A stretch of DNA of 64,000 nt from Monomorium pharaonis (taxonomy: Eukaryota; Arthropoda; Insecta; Hymenoptera; Formicidae): the NCBI RefSeq assembly GCF_013373865.1, contig NC_050476.1, forward strand, positions 18,799,686 to 18,863,685. The letters are read 5' to 3'. A program made the translations under genes and the position numbers. Every line of letters starts with the position of its first letter. Position 1 is the stretch's first letter. A model generated the notes under the pieces. That model searched no databases and had not been told where the DNA came from. It was given only the letters and a program-made list of their open reading frames with translations. This document shows positions 1 to 13,988 of this stretch, one piece after another.

Positions 1-231
1 TCACAAAAGGTTAATTAAAACATCGGAAAGGAGGTAATTAGGTCTTTGTTAAATATTAATTGTATAGTAATTAATATTATTTTTTTTTTAATGTTACCTG
101 CAAAAGTCGACGGATTTATTGAATCTTAATTTTACAGATAAATCATTTAGATATTAAAATTGTTTAATTGTTCTTAAAAATAATTTTTTTTTTATAAAGA
201 ATAATCTAAAATAAAGAATTCTTTAAATCAA

Positions 232-418
232 TTTTTGAAGAATATTTTGACGATACAATACCACAACTAAAGGTTATTAAAATTTAAGAACTGTAAAATT
301 CTTGGGTTTTTTCCCATCAATAGAAATTTTGGTTCTAAATATCCGAATTTTGGATTCAAAACTAATTGCAAAGAACAAAACAACTAAAAATTTGAAATGG
401 CCTATGTAAAAATAACTA
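232..418. repeat. Dispersed repeat, copy 1
   Basis: Shares ATACC, AAATATCCGAATTTTGG and collinear flanks with 11844-12030. Confidence 0.5.
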
Positions 419-3400
419 CATTTTGCTGCAATTTTTAGTAAATAACTTTTAAATGAATAAGCAAATTTAAATAAACTTTTGCACCAATATTTATTTGACT
501 TTTATTAATATTTGAAAAAAAAGTGAATTAATTCGTAATGCTACTTTTTCATCAGAATTGCAAATAAGCTATCAAATATAATTTTGCATAAGAATCAAGA
601 CTAAACCCTAAATTAAGTAGCTTTTATATAAAATTATGTTTAAATTTTACAAAGATACTCAAACGTTATAAAGATACTAAAACGATTTATGAAATTTTAA
701 TATCTTTTGTAATGATTTGAAATGTAACACATCCTTAAAGCTTTCAAACATATCTGCATACTTTTTTTAAAACACAAACTATTCTACTTTCGTGAAAAAT
801 TAATCAATACTAATCATAATTTTCCGATGTGTACTGCATGTGCGTCGTCTTATTAAAAGAGCGGCGCACCTTTATTGACGTCGACGTATATTAATTGCGA
901 GACGACACTTGATGAAGTAAACCAATTAGCAATGACCGATGGTGCTGCGTCAAGGCCATGGTTCGCTCTTGTTTCAAAGTATTGATCGACAGGACATTCC
1001 TATATCATTTAACACTTGCAATCTTATTCTTATTACTCTTAGAAAAAATTGATATAGTTATAATCCACTTTGGGGTCCACGGTTAAGTAATCAAATTATT
1101 TGGATTGCTCGTAACCCTAATTTTATGTTTATTTTTTTCAAATTAATCTTGTGCAATTAAAAGTTGCAATTATAGCCATTCTACATGTTTCAAAGATTTT
1201 TAAGTTATACTCGTCAACTCCCTCAATTAGTTCCGTCGATATTCAGTTACGCAAAGATATGGCACTAACCAAAATATTAAGTTGGCTTAATTGCAAAAAA
1301 ATAGTCAACATTTTCCCCAAATAAAATCTTCGAAAGCGTTTAAAATTTTATTACAAAATAGGGTTAACTTATTTTTACCGAATTTTATACGTATAGACGG
1401 CAAAAAGTTTAAAAATATAAATAATATCACATAACATGATATGTTCAAAAACATTGTAGAATTTAGCGTTAAAAACTAATTTCTCTTTTGAAACGCATCA
1501 CTAAAAAATCTTTGAGTGCTCAGGTCAATTTCTTCCTTGTTATTATTTTACAAATTGAAATCGGAAATAAAATATTTATTGCGCGGAGAGGTTTACGAAA
1601 GAACGGTTTTCATTTTGATAAAATATATAGACAGATTACGTTACAAACGGCTGATATCGAACTCACGAAATTCAATACGTGTACCAATGTTACATAATCT
1701 GACCGAAATGTCAAAGCGATCGAGTACCAATTTCTAGGAACAGTGGCAACTGCGAGATATTTTTACGTTATCTCAAATGGAGCCTTCTGTTTGCTGTGGT
1801 GCAAAATTATCTCACAGTATCTTTACATTTTAATTAATTACCACGGCGACATCACATACTTTATCGGTTTTCACGGATGATCCGTTGCGCTAATTGAGGA
1901 AAGTGGGACTCGCGTGAGTAAGGGTTCCATGATTATAGCAACGATAGACTTTTATTGCGACAACATTTGCTGACGCGCTACGTGACATTCTAGTTCCGTG
2001 TTATAGTTTCACACACGCTACAAAGAATCACTATCTTTGTAATCAAATTTAGCTGCGATACGTCCCTTGTACATTAAACACGTGGGATGGGTTAGGGTTA
2101 ATTTAGCTCCGTAATTGTGGGGCAGTGTGTATACGCGGGTGACGCCTCGTTACCTTCAATCGTTGCACGTTTCAGAGATCGAAACTTGCAGGCCTGAGAA
2201 AAGATCCAATTACTTTTCCAACCATTAATCAATAAATACAAAGAACAGAAGTAACTTACAGAATTCATCACGTTTTCACGAAAAATTTTATTGTATAAAC
2301 ATAATTCTGTCGAGGACAAAAAAAAAACATTTTTTTTTCCCCCGCAATAATGTTTCCGGGAAATGCACTTCCTCTACTTCCAGAAAATATATTTTCCTTA
2401 TGTATTCTCGGAAGACGTTGAAGACATTTACACGAGACGCGAATTATCGCGCTATTATGACGGGATGCATTTGCAGCGATAATTAGATTCGAAACATTTT
2501 CAGCGGTTATTACATACTCACGATAAATTGTTCTCGAAGTTGGGCAAAACTGCCATTAGCGTTTCTATCGATTAGAAACTCACGCCATTTCTCTATACGC
2601 ACTTTGCCGTGAATGAAATAATAATAACAATGAGATATAACTTTATTTTACGCATTGTTCGTCGAATTGTACAATCGACCCATTCGATGGTGGAAACCGC
2701 GATAGAAATCCAACATTTACGAGGGACACGGAACGGTCGCTATTTCGCTGTAATTGTGTCAGCGTAAACTGTACGGCGGGGATGGAGCATCCCTTGATTC
2801 GATGTATCGATACACCACAAGAGCAATTGGAGCTCGACTCGCGCCATTGAAGATTAATTCCCGCGCGAGGCATTAGACAAGATAACTATGGCGCGAACCA
2901 TTAAATCGTATGTAATCGTAGAGAATCGACGCAGGTATACAGGTAACTGAGCGGAAGCTAACACTCAAAACAGTGTCAATTAGCAGTTAACACGATCCCT
3001 CGTAGATATACGTCATCTGTTAATTAACGGCCCGACAAACGCCACCCGCCGGCTCGCAACGGGAAGGACTTCCTCTTATTCGCCACTTTGTCCGATGAAA
3101 TTGTGTTGTAATCGATTTCCGCAGTACTTCGTATTCGTCTATCTAGCACGTTAACTAGCGACGGCGAATGCTGTCGAAACAAATTAATGATGATGGGTCA
3201 CTCAAAGAGCCCTTATTCTATTTTATAGAGTTTCCGATAGAATTTTCTTACATATAAGTCGATTGATGCGGAAAAGATAGTTTTTCTGCTCGTTGGAATA
3301 CGGATTGACCCGTTTTCCGTGTCAAATACAGAAATTATTCCAAACTTTTAAAAACTTAAAGTAAACGTCAAAAATGAGCAAGGAGTGCAAAAAAGGCACT

Positions 3401-3504
3401 ACTCTCGTCTCTTTTCTTTTCATTTATTTTTTTTTACCTGTTTAATTGTTCTTTTATTTTATACTAGACACCACAGACGCGCGCTTCGCGCGCGCTACTT
3501 TGCT

Positions 3505-4400
3505 TTTTACTTTTTAAAAATAAATTATAACGATAATTGTATAGATATAATATCTATACAAATTTAATAGCTGTCAAAATTCTGTCGCAATGACGAAAGT
3601 AAGCGCAGCGAGAGAACCAATCAGCATCGCGGAAAAGCAACAACAATAAACTTCGAGAAATGCGAGCAATCGACTTTACATGCCTTTTTTTAGATATAGG
3701 ATAGGATATAGGATATTAAACTCTTTCACAGATTTCAAGCAAAATGATAATATTTTCCTCTTTTTTACTTGCACGATTTCATTATTGACTCGATCATATA
3801 GTTTCTCTCTCTCTCTCTCTCTCTCGCTCGCTCTCTAAACGTTCCAAAGTTTGATTACGTATTCACTACTATTTACTTCATTTACTTAATTTATACAATT
3901 GCAGTTTGAACAAAATGAACTTTGTGTACAATTAAAAGTTGTTCCGTCATGTAATGTTAATGTTATAAATTGTATTAAATTTCTATTATTTATTGAACGT
4001 TCTTTCCACGTATTATACAATTTTTGTCTTTATAGTATATATTCTTCAATTTACTCTTTTATGATAACGTAAGTTTCAAAGTTCTACAATTTTGTTCAAC
4101 AGAAGCAATACATAAGTTCTTTTTTATCCTTGGTGACTTACATCAAAAGTATTATGTTTATCACAGCTTTGATATTTTTTAGAACAAAATAAATTTTTAA
4201 AAACAAATTTTTTACCAATGCTGAGTGCAGAAAGGAAACAAGTTCAAAATTAGAAATTTCAACATTTGAAATTTATGTTTTTTACTTAAAACATAAGTTT
4301 TTTTTAAAAATCAACAAATATATTAAAAGTATTAGTGAATGTTATAGTTCATTTCCCGTAAGTAATTTTATTGACTTTTTTCACTACAACTGAAAATAAG
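3505..4400. repeat. Dispersed repeat, longer copy
   Basis: Two blocks (3505-3652 and about 4298-4400) match 6979-7148 and about 7189-7290 in the same order. Key words are GCAGCGAGAGAACCAATCAG and CCGTAAGTAATTTTATT. Confidence 0.6.
3804..3836. repeat. CT microsatellite with CGCT interruption
   Basis: CT run inside the 3505-4400 repeat. Confidence 0.9.
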
Positions 4401-5949
4401 TTTTTTGTCGATATCTAACTAATTATATTTCAACTGACAAATGAAAGTACAGTTCATATGAATTAAAAATTCTATTTAATCCTATTTGTATTATTTATAT
4501 TTGCGTTATTTGGGTAATATAAGCAACTATTAAATTCTATATTATGTCTTTCTCCCTTTCTCTTTCTTACCCTGTGTATGTACCTGTGCGAGTGTAATCT
4601 CAAGTACAATAATACACAAAATTTGGAAATAAAATGCAAATTTGGATAATGAATTAAATATAAGTCCAATATTAAATACTTTTCATAATTTTTTAAAACT
4701 TATCTATTTTAAGATAACGAACCCATGAAGTTTATTTCAAGTATAATTGTAATGATGTTGATACAATATATTTAATATATTTTTCATAGATTTGTTACCT
4801 TAATAATATTTATCACTTACCGATGCGCAACAGTGGAGTTATTAGTAATTAACTACAATGATTCTGTAACATCAAAATATAATTTTTAAAGTAGCATTAA
4901 AAAAGAATTAATAATTTATTATTTTTACTTGTACATAATTTTTTAATTACTTTTCAGTTAAATATATCAAGTTTTATTGTTTGTAATAAGTTTGTAAAAG
5001 TAAATAATGTTTTAGATTAAAATTTTTATTTTTTAAATTGTTTTTAAATTATCTAAATAAAACTAATAAGTATGAAAAAATACTAATTTTACGCAAATAA
5101 ACAATAAGGCTTACCGCAAAGTTGCTCCACCGACGCCTAATGCCCTCCTAGGCCTCCTCCTATTTTGATATTGTCAAATTTCTTCTTTTTCTTTTTCTTC
5201 GCAAGTTATTAAAAAATAATTTGCTATGTCATTCGGAGCAACTCTGTTTCGTATTCGTCGCGTTTTGAAAATAATGTTGTTACCGTTTTATTCAATAATT
5301 GATAAATTAATGTCGGTCTCCTTTGCTCAATTAATTTAGTGTATTTCCACCGCCAATGAAGGGAGAGGCTAATTAAATAATGCTCGACTGACGAAGACAA
5401 ATTTTAATAGCACAACTAAAGTTAATGTAATTTCACGAGATTACAAGATACTCTCGCGAACTACATGCATTTCGGTCACGGTTCGAAAGCGGACTGATTG
5501 AAAAACATCTTTCCAAACTTTCATTCACGAAAATAAGAGAGATGATATCGAGCGATACGGCAACAGCCAATAAAGGCGAATACAAAGGATTTGCGTTCAC
5601 AACAACCTGCATAAGAAGTAGGCAAATAATGTCCATTGTTGTACTGACGATGTCGGATTCTCTACTCAACTCTCTCAATAATAATTCTCGATTCTTCTGA
5701 TAATATTTTTATTTTTAAACGGTCGAAACAATGCACAAGTGTAATTAAGATACTTATCTTTTGCACGATTAATTTTATCTGCCAAAAGTGATACCGTGAC
5801 GTTGCATAACTCGTTCTTAAATTCATGTTCATGAATGTCTGTACATTTCTGAACAACAAATAATATGTAAAAGACAATTAAGTCAATAATTTATTGTTTA
5901 ATATATGTGAAATTAAAAGCGGAACTCTTTTGCCCCTTTTACTCATACA

Positions 5950-6428
5950 CACTGAAAGAAAAACGTTGAAGTATTGAGAGCCAAATATTTCTTGTAACGT
6001 TTTCTTCGATATTTATTTGTTATAAAAAAATTTATTTGTAAAAATGAAATATACATTTTGGTGAAATATTCTGTAAAATGTACTTCTGAAATATATTTCT
6101 GTAAAATATACCTTATTTAAAGAGATAACATCCGGTGTGCGTAAAAATAAATAATTTATTTGCTAGAAATAAAACATTTAATTCGTTCTATTTAAATAAA
6201 CCATTTATTAGAGAAAAATAATTAAAATTTTTTTTATAAGAAATAGCGTATATTTTACTCCAAAAATTTTATTCCTAAGAAATGAACCAATTAATAAGAA
6301 AATGAGACGCATTTTCTAGAAATATATTTTTTGTTTTCACAAATAAATTTTTTTATGACAAATAAATATCGAAGGAGACGTTATAAGAAATATTTGGTTC
6401 TCAATACTTCGACATTTTTCTCTCAGTG
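5950..6428. mobile_element. Foldback MITE with CACTGA ends
   Basis: Starts CACTGAAAGAAAAACG and ends with the near-complement ...TTTCTCTCAGTG. The terminal inverted repeats are about 95 bases and roughly 88% matched by eye. No coding capacity, so non-autonomous. Confidence 0.75.
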
Positions 6429-6978
6429 CATTATCGGCTGACCAAGCACAGATGACGTGAAATACACGTAGCTACGTCTCTTTCGCGCGATCAACTCCAA
6501 GCGAGCGGCGCGGCGCGCGATATACCAAATCTTTTTGCAGCATCCTTGCTGCCAGCCATCCTCTCCGTGCAGCACGATGGTGCAAAAAGATTCGACACTG
6601 GCACCGCTAGGTACGCGTCCCTACATGTCGAATGTCCACACGAATAATCAATAATGCAACGAATAGGTAATCATTAACTAATCATTTTAGAATTTCAGGG
6701 ATGGCGTTAGCTCTTAAGGGCAGAAAGTGGCAATTTTTGCACTTTTTTATTGGACAAATCTTTCTTGGTTATTTGTGGCATCGCATGATAAAAAATTTTA
6801 TTCTAATTTAGGAACTTTTTTAAAAGATAAAGCAAGACAACTGCTTTCCAGATAGCTGTAATCAAATTTGAAGCAAACCTTGCTATAAAAGCTTTGGCAT
6901 AACGTAATTTTAATATTTATGGTTAGCTAGGTATAAGTATTGAAAAGAATATTAAGTAAATGTGTATATTATACTTTT

Positions 6979-7300
6979 TATTTTTTACTTTTTAAAAATA
7001 AACTACAACGATAATTGTATAGATAACCATCTATACAAATTTGACAGCTGTCAAAATTCCATCGCAATTTTACAGTTACTCTCGCAACACAAAGTAAGCG
7101 CAGCGAGAGAACCAATCAGCATTGCGAAAAAGCGGCAACAATACAATAGTAACATCTTCTTTTTACAAAGTGGATGGAGTGGACATAAGTTTTTTTCAAA
7201 AATCAACGAATATGTTAAAAATATTAGTGAATGTTATATTTAATTTTCCGTAAGTAATTTTATTAACTTTTTTCACTATAACTGAAATTCAGTTTTTTTC
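6979..7300. repeat. Dispersed repeat, internally deleted copy
   Basis: Collinear with 3505-4400 but lacks about 600 bases between the two matching blocks. Confidence 0.6.
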
Positions 7301-10300
7301 CCCCCCAAAAATGTTTTAAATGTAACTCATGTTCTTTCTGTACTTATCGATTTATATAATGTATTAATTATTTTTTCTTATTAAGGAAAAATATTATTTT
7401 ACATTAAAAGTTTTATTGTTTATTTGTATTACATACAAAAGAAAAAAAAGAGAAAGAAACAGAGTTAAAAGCAAAACTCAAGCTCTTATAGATTCAAGAG
7501 AGACAGTGTGTATTTTCTCTTTCTCTCTTTCTCTCTCTCTCATTCGTTCTTAAAAAAATTTAATTAACTGACATAGACAAAATACAAATAATACTTTATA
7601 CAATAATAGTACTTAAATTAAACTGTTTAATTCTGCAAATTCTTTTTTCTATTCAATGAAACGTGTTCAGTATTTCTATTCATTGAATCATTTAACGATA
7701 CTCCAATGCTCTTAAGTTAAATCCTCCAATGTGAAGGATCTCACGCGCGATTGACGGCTATCACTCGGATTATTAGATTCAATTATACTTGATCGCCATC
7801 GTAATATGAACAAACAAATATTACAGTCCAACCAAATAGACATTTTGTTGAAGGATAATATTCACTGTATTACAAATTCCATTTACAAATTAAAGTGTAG
7901 GAGTAACGCATACCATTTGGAAATATTACATATTGTATTAATTTCCACCCAACTAATTTAGTTGTATTTTTAATTACTTTATTTAAAAAAAATTATTATT
8001 ATTATATACATATATTATCTTAGATATATCATACATTTATAATAGAAATTTTAAAATTCTGACATTAATCCAAGATATCAATAAATAAAGATAAGAATTT
8101 ATTGATCAACATTTTTTATTCCACAGCTTTATACAATTACGCGTTCCAAACTCTTATCTCTCCGTATTTGTATGCGTTACATATATGGCAAACTGCCCTG
8201 TATCACGTTGAAATTTATTCAGAGAATGATAGTCATAGAGAATGATATACTTCTATCCTCTCCCAGCTCTATCCCAGAGGGATCTACCCAACGCGACCGA
8301 CCGACCTACCAGGGAGCTTTCAGCGGCAAAGCGCACTTGAAAAGGCACGTTAGAGCTTTCGAAACCCTCGCACAAAGTTCCTTCACTGAATTACGACATT
8401 ATGTCGAGATTTACTAAATAAATGATAATCGCATGCGGGGGAAATTAAAATCATTTTTCATCTCCCATTTCGTTCGCCAATTTCGTGTAATAACAAAATG
8501 ATTGAACAACTTAGCCATTTTTCGAATAATATAACGTGTTGCCTATAAACGACGAAGGCCACGGCCAGAATTATCCTCGGGTAAGCTTATACTTCATCCA
8601 ATAACTTGAAACTGACCTTTTTTATTCGATTCCACTTTCGCCCTTGCCATTTTCATTGGCAAAGCGAGCTTGAAACTAGAAGCAATTAATCTATCGGAGA
8701 GAAACTTTGTTTGTTTCTGAGTGCTCGGTCGGTCGAATAGTCTCTTAAATAGCTCCTCAGATGAAAGTGATTGTTATCACTTAGACTGAGATTGCTCTAG
8801 TTGCCAATTAAGTCGCAACTTTATGCCCCGAACTCGTCCTTTCGTTTCCCCGTCTCACTTCAACATCGACATTATTCAACTCGCAAAACATCGTGTTTAT
8901 CTTTTGTCTTGGAAGTTTGTTTCCCCGTTGTAGTTTGCCATAAAAGATTTCCCTCGGTGCTTTTGCTAAGCTAGGCTGAATAATTGGTTTCGCAAATCTT
9001 TGTGGACAATAACAAGTGTTCTACACAAATTTTAACGAGACAGCAAAAGCAAACTGGCATGTGGATTTGTATGCATGACTATTCAAAGGTTTAAATAATG
9101 ATAAAAATCATCCCTGAGTAAGCAAGAAACATTAAAGTAACATTTAAAAAATGTGTGTTTTAAACGTTTTAAAATAATATTTTATAAACATTACAAAAAT
9201 TATTATTTGGTGCTCGAATTTTTTTGAAACACTTTAAAATATTTTGCATTTAATGTACGCACGTATTTGCAATTATTATAAAAATTGAATCAATATTTTT
9301 ATAAAATCAATCAATCTAAGTGATATTATATGGTAACGTATTCGAGTACTTAATTGTATCCTACATTATTCGAAAGTCGGAATCATCTTTCGTCGATACT
9401 ATGAGACACACACGTCTGATAAAATATGTTTGTCTTCGCGGCATAAAATAAATTCCACATGTACAGATTCAGGCAAGGATTTCCGAGTTCTGCAAATAAC
9501 CCGAGACATGACGGCATAATTATGATTAAATTACAGTTGGGCGACCTCGCGGTTCTTAAAATAACCGGTGCTTAACGAGCTTGTCTCTCTCTGTGAGAGA
9601 GAAAGAGGGGAGCGAAGGCACCTGAAAAGGTGGTTTGTCATTAACAAATCTAGCGTCCCGTGGGCGTCGAGGTTGACGAAGACTTGAAAGTTTAAACTAG
9701 GCGTGTCTTGATCCCGAAATCAGATTACCCTCCGGTTGCGAGGCGAGGGTGGGAGCCGACGACGAGCGCGCATTATGTTTGCCTCTGCTTCACGCTGACA
9801 AGCGGAACGGCGTAATTACAGACAACACGCGTTAAGCGCGCCCTTAAGAAGGGGACGGCCTATAACTTAAAGCAAAAATACGATGTCGCATGCCGCGCAG
9901 TTATCATCTGCCGTTCGCCGTTCGCAAATTAAGATCGCAAAGTAATTCGCTCGATATTAGAGCCGCGCGAACTAATTAGTTTGACGAGAAAGTCTCGTTA
10001 AAAGTTACGTAGAAAAAGATCAAGGGGGATCATGATCGCGCGCACGCGTTAAAGTACTTGTTACGTAAGACAAATGCAATAAGTGACGAGCTTTCGGAAA
10101 ATTTTTTTTTTGTATTATTCGCGGCTACTAAGACGCGCCGCTATCGAAAACACTAATCTTTCTCATCGAGGATTAATTGAAACTGTTGACGCACGGATCT
10201 CGTTAGCGTCGCAGATTATTAGATAATATTTTTCTTACATTCAGCCCTCCCACCGGGGGACGTCCCGGTATACGGCGGCAGCTTTCAGTCTCAAACGAAA

Positions 10301-10793
10301 TTGAAATTTTGCGAGACCCTCGAGAAATCGAGTAAGCGTCGACAGAGCCGTACGCGGGTTTGCATTATATCGGACAAGGTTCATGATTTGACCATCCGCC
10401 GCAACGTCCCAATTGGCTGTCTCTACATTGCAGCATTGTTGTCGTCGCCGTGTGCCCCGTGTACGATTCGGTCCTTATTATCCTTACAGTCGGCGGATTT
10501 CACCGTGCAACGCCGATTATACGCGATCGATTTTCGGGGGCTTTATTTGCGAGCGAATCTCGTATCCCGCAAACGTACGCTATACAGGCATACTCCGCCG
10601 TCGAAACGTCGTAAATATTTCGCAGGCATCCGGTGTATTCGCCAGATACCTGGAAAATACGATACGAAAGTGATTTTCGAAGATTGGAAATATCTGATGT
10701 GCATTCTTTGGAGAAGAAAAGATGTCGAAACTGTTGGTCTTGAAGTTTATATAACTGTCAAATGTATTTCATAGTTATAAAACAATGAAAGAT

Positions 10794-10817
10794 GAGAGAG
10801 AGAGAGAGAGAGAGAGA
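10794..10817. repeat. GA microsatellite
   Basis: Short GA run. Confidence 0.9.
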
Positions 10818-11843
10818 ATACATATTTTTAAATAAAAGTTCTTCGATTTAATATCAATTTGTGTTCTTAATAAAAATTTTAGAGAAAAGCAACCATGCAC
10901 ACGCTCTTTCATTAATTACTCATATTTTTTGCACAACTTTTACTGGAAATATTAAAAGATAAATAGTTATACTAAATGTAATCATATATTTATTTCTCAG
11001 ATTTTACAATTTTACTTTTCAAACTTTTTATATATTTATTACACACAAAGAATTTTCTTTAAAATTTACTCTGAAAATCATGGCAGTCATAGAACGACAT
11101 TGTATTTCGAAGAATTTAATGATTTCCTCTGATTCATTAATATCTACTACACACATCTTATATTTTAACACAATAAAATATAAACATTTTTTATTATTTG
11201 TACTAAACTGTATAGAAAAAGTTTAATGATTTTTAAATTTTGAACTGTTCCTGATTCTTTATTATTTTAAATAAAAAATGCCAAGTATCGATAAACATAT
11301 AATAATTTTCATGAATTTCAATTTATTATGCGGCATTTATTATGATACATTTGCGGCGCACTGTTTATATCATAAATAGACAATATATAATACTATTATT
11401 AATAAAAGAAATTGGATAACATATAGAATAAAAACTCAAAGAAAATTCAGAAATCTTAAGTTTAAATTTTACTGGATAAACATGTTTTTCCAAAGGTACG
11501 TATATAACACCAAATACATAAAAATATAAAAACAAATTTTGTATATAATTATATATATTAATGCATAAGAAAATTCTGTCTTATGAAAGTGTTGCTTTAG
11601 AATATTTTACAATGCTGCATGATAATTTTTATTAAACAGTTTAATAAAATGTTTTTTATATATTTTGAAAATTTCTATCGCTTTACTCATAACATTTGAC
11701 AGATTGTTAAATTATCTCAAGCTTTACATGACATGTATCACTGCACATATAATAGTAAAATTTGTAGCGAATTTTGATGCGGTAAAATAAAATGAAAAAT
11801 TCTTTCGTGTATAACATGAAAAAAAAAGAAGCGATAGCTACAT

Positions 11844-12030
11844 TGATATAACTTGACGTTTTGGCTCTGCAATACCATCTTAAAGTTATCGAAACTTAAA
11901 AGCTGTAAACTTCAAAGGTTAATTCTATTTTTCTCGAATCAACGATAAATTTTGATCGAAAATATCCGAATTTTGGTTCTGAAACCAGTTTCAAAGGAAA
12001 AGGCAATAAAATGTGACACCTATAAAACTT
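11844..12030. repeat. Dispersed repeat, copy 2
   Basis: Diverged collinear match to 232-418. Confidence 0.5.
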
Positions 12031-12610
12031 AACGAAATTTCCTCAAGTATAAAGAGAGAAAGAAATCCGTGCAAAGAAAACCGTCGATTTTATTTTGTTG
12101 CGCTCAAAGTAAACAGGACGTATATATGAAAACGAAAAATTCTTGAATACCAAAATCAATGCTAAAGGCATTTCAAATATATCTCGAAATACGCAAGTTA
12201 TAATAAAACAGCACCTTAGAAAATATAGAAGATTCCTACGCCGAGCTCCTACGCCCCTTCGAGGAAAGTATGTAATATTTTTTTTTCTTCAGGCATATGT
12301 AGAATGCAGGGTATATCACCGAGAGAAAAATATTTCGAGCCACAGTTAAGAGGCATTCAATTGTACGCATATTTCTTGCAGAACATCTTTTTTAACAACA
12401 CAGATAGAAATAACAATTTTAACTGCATGATAAATTACGTAAGCCGGTTATAATAATGATGTCAAAAAATACTATTAATTTCTTTATTATTTCTCTCTAC
12501 ATTTTTGAGACCATCAATTAAATCAATCACTTGAAAAATTTCGGTCATTTAAGTCAAAATATTTAAAAACTAAAAAATTTTTCTAGTTTTTACAATTGTA
12601 ATACTAAAAT

Positions 12611-12764
12611 AATTTAATTAAAATACATAAAATGTGCTTTATTATCTTACATATTAAACAAGAAGATATATTAATAATCATACTTTTAATTTAATTAAAA
12701 TACATAAAATGTGCTTTATTATCTTACGTATTAAACAAGAAGATATATTAATAATCATACTTTT
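12611..12764. repeat. Tandem duplication, two 77 bp units
   Basis: Units 12611-12687 and 12688-12764 differ at one base that I can see (TTACAT against TTACGT). Confidence 0.9.
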
Positions 12765-13367
12765 AAAACTTATTCTAAAAAATAAAGCTAATTACAAAAA
12801 TGTTAATTAAAATACTAATTACGCTAATTATAATTAATAACAGTATGACACTGTTTTATAGTCTTGGTAGTGTTGGTTTTGTAATTTTGATGCTTGACTA
12901 ATGTAATTTTTTCAAGGAAATTGTGTGTCTAACTACCTTAATATCTCAATTTAAACAAAATATAACTTACGATATTTTTTAAATGACTAATTCGACCATT
13001 GTTTAGTTGAAAATAAAGATTACAAAAATGTCAAAGTAAAGATTATTTAATAATGCTACATGATATTATAATATACGTTAAAAGTAATGAACGTTTTTAT
13101 CTACAAATCTCCTGTGGCACACACATCTCTTCTCCGCATATTTATATTAAATCATTTAGAGACAGAATTCCATTAAAAATCTATTAAAGCGTATTTCAAA
13201 ATATGTCCATGAGCGCAGCAACAACAGTATCGATTCTGAACTTTCTGTTTGCATGTCACATTTGAAAAAGCAGCGTTTGAATAACGAACGGCAGGCAGGG
13301 AGAGAAACAACTTGTTGGACACTCGGTAAAGCTCGGCCGCTGTACCGCGGATTATTTTGCGGGAACA

Positions 13368-13409
13368 GCGCGCTCCGATCGATCGATTGATCGATCGATC
13401 GGAGCGCGC
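13368..13409. repeat. Perfect 20 bp inverted repeat with a 2 base loop
   Basis: GCGCGCTCCG(ATCG)n on the left, TG in the centre, exact complement on the right. Confidence 0.9.
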
Positions 13410-13765
13410 GATGAGCAGCACGGCGGCACGAACAAAGCGTAAAATCGCAAATAAATATCCACTCATCCAGCGGATTTGCTGCGAGTGGATTCGCGAAGCC
13501 GCGAACCGGCCACACTTCTGGGCTTTCGCCGCGTGACACGATCGGGAAATGGGCCACCGAGTAATGTGTGCCGAAGGTAGGTTGAAATCCCGCGGGTCTC
13601 CTTAACTCGGGATCTTTTCTAATATTGTAATACCATTGTGGAAGATACTCCTTTTTCCCCTCCCGGGTACTCTTCGACCAAATTGGTAATTGGTCCACAA
13701 AAAATTACACAGGGCCGTAAAAATAGTTGTTGGAAATTAACTGGAACTGCATGGAAAAAAGGATG

Positions 13766-13988
13766 GTGATAATAATCCAACTTTAGTGAAATAACTTTAA
13801 TTAAGTTTTGGATTGATATAATTCAATATTTGATAATATTTGATTATGTTGTATTTATAGTAAACAATAATAGATAATTGATTATTAAACGGTTACTAAC
13901 TGATTACAAATTAGTTAATTGAATATATTCATTCAAACTTTACCTCAACCTTAGTGGCTATTATTTAGGCTGGATTATTATTATCAAA
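13766..13988. mobile_element. Diverged foldback element, GATAATAATCCA ends
   Basis: GATAATAATCCAAC at the left and GGCTGGATTATTATTATC at the right, with weaker arm matching inward. Confidence 0.45.

Noticed and set aside
8172..8417. 81-codon open frame with a KAHLKRH stretch, briefly zinc-finger-like
   Set aside because: No paired cysteines or second histidine at zinc-finger spacing.
10301..10774. 157-codon open frame on the plus strand
   Set aside because: Lies in a CpG-rich patch, has an overlapping frame of similar quality and no recognisable domain or splice context.
13156..13698. 180-codon open frame on the minus strand
   Set aside because: It runs straight through the perfect ATCG palindrome and matches no family I know; long frames are expected by chance in GC-richer patches.
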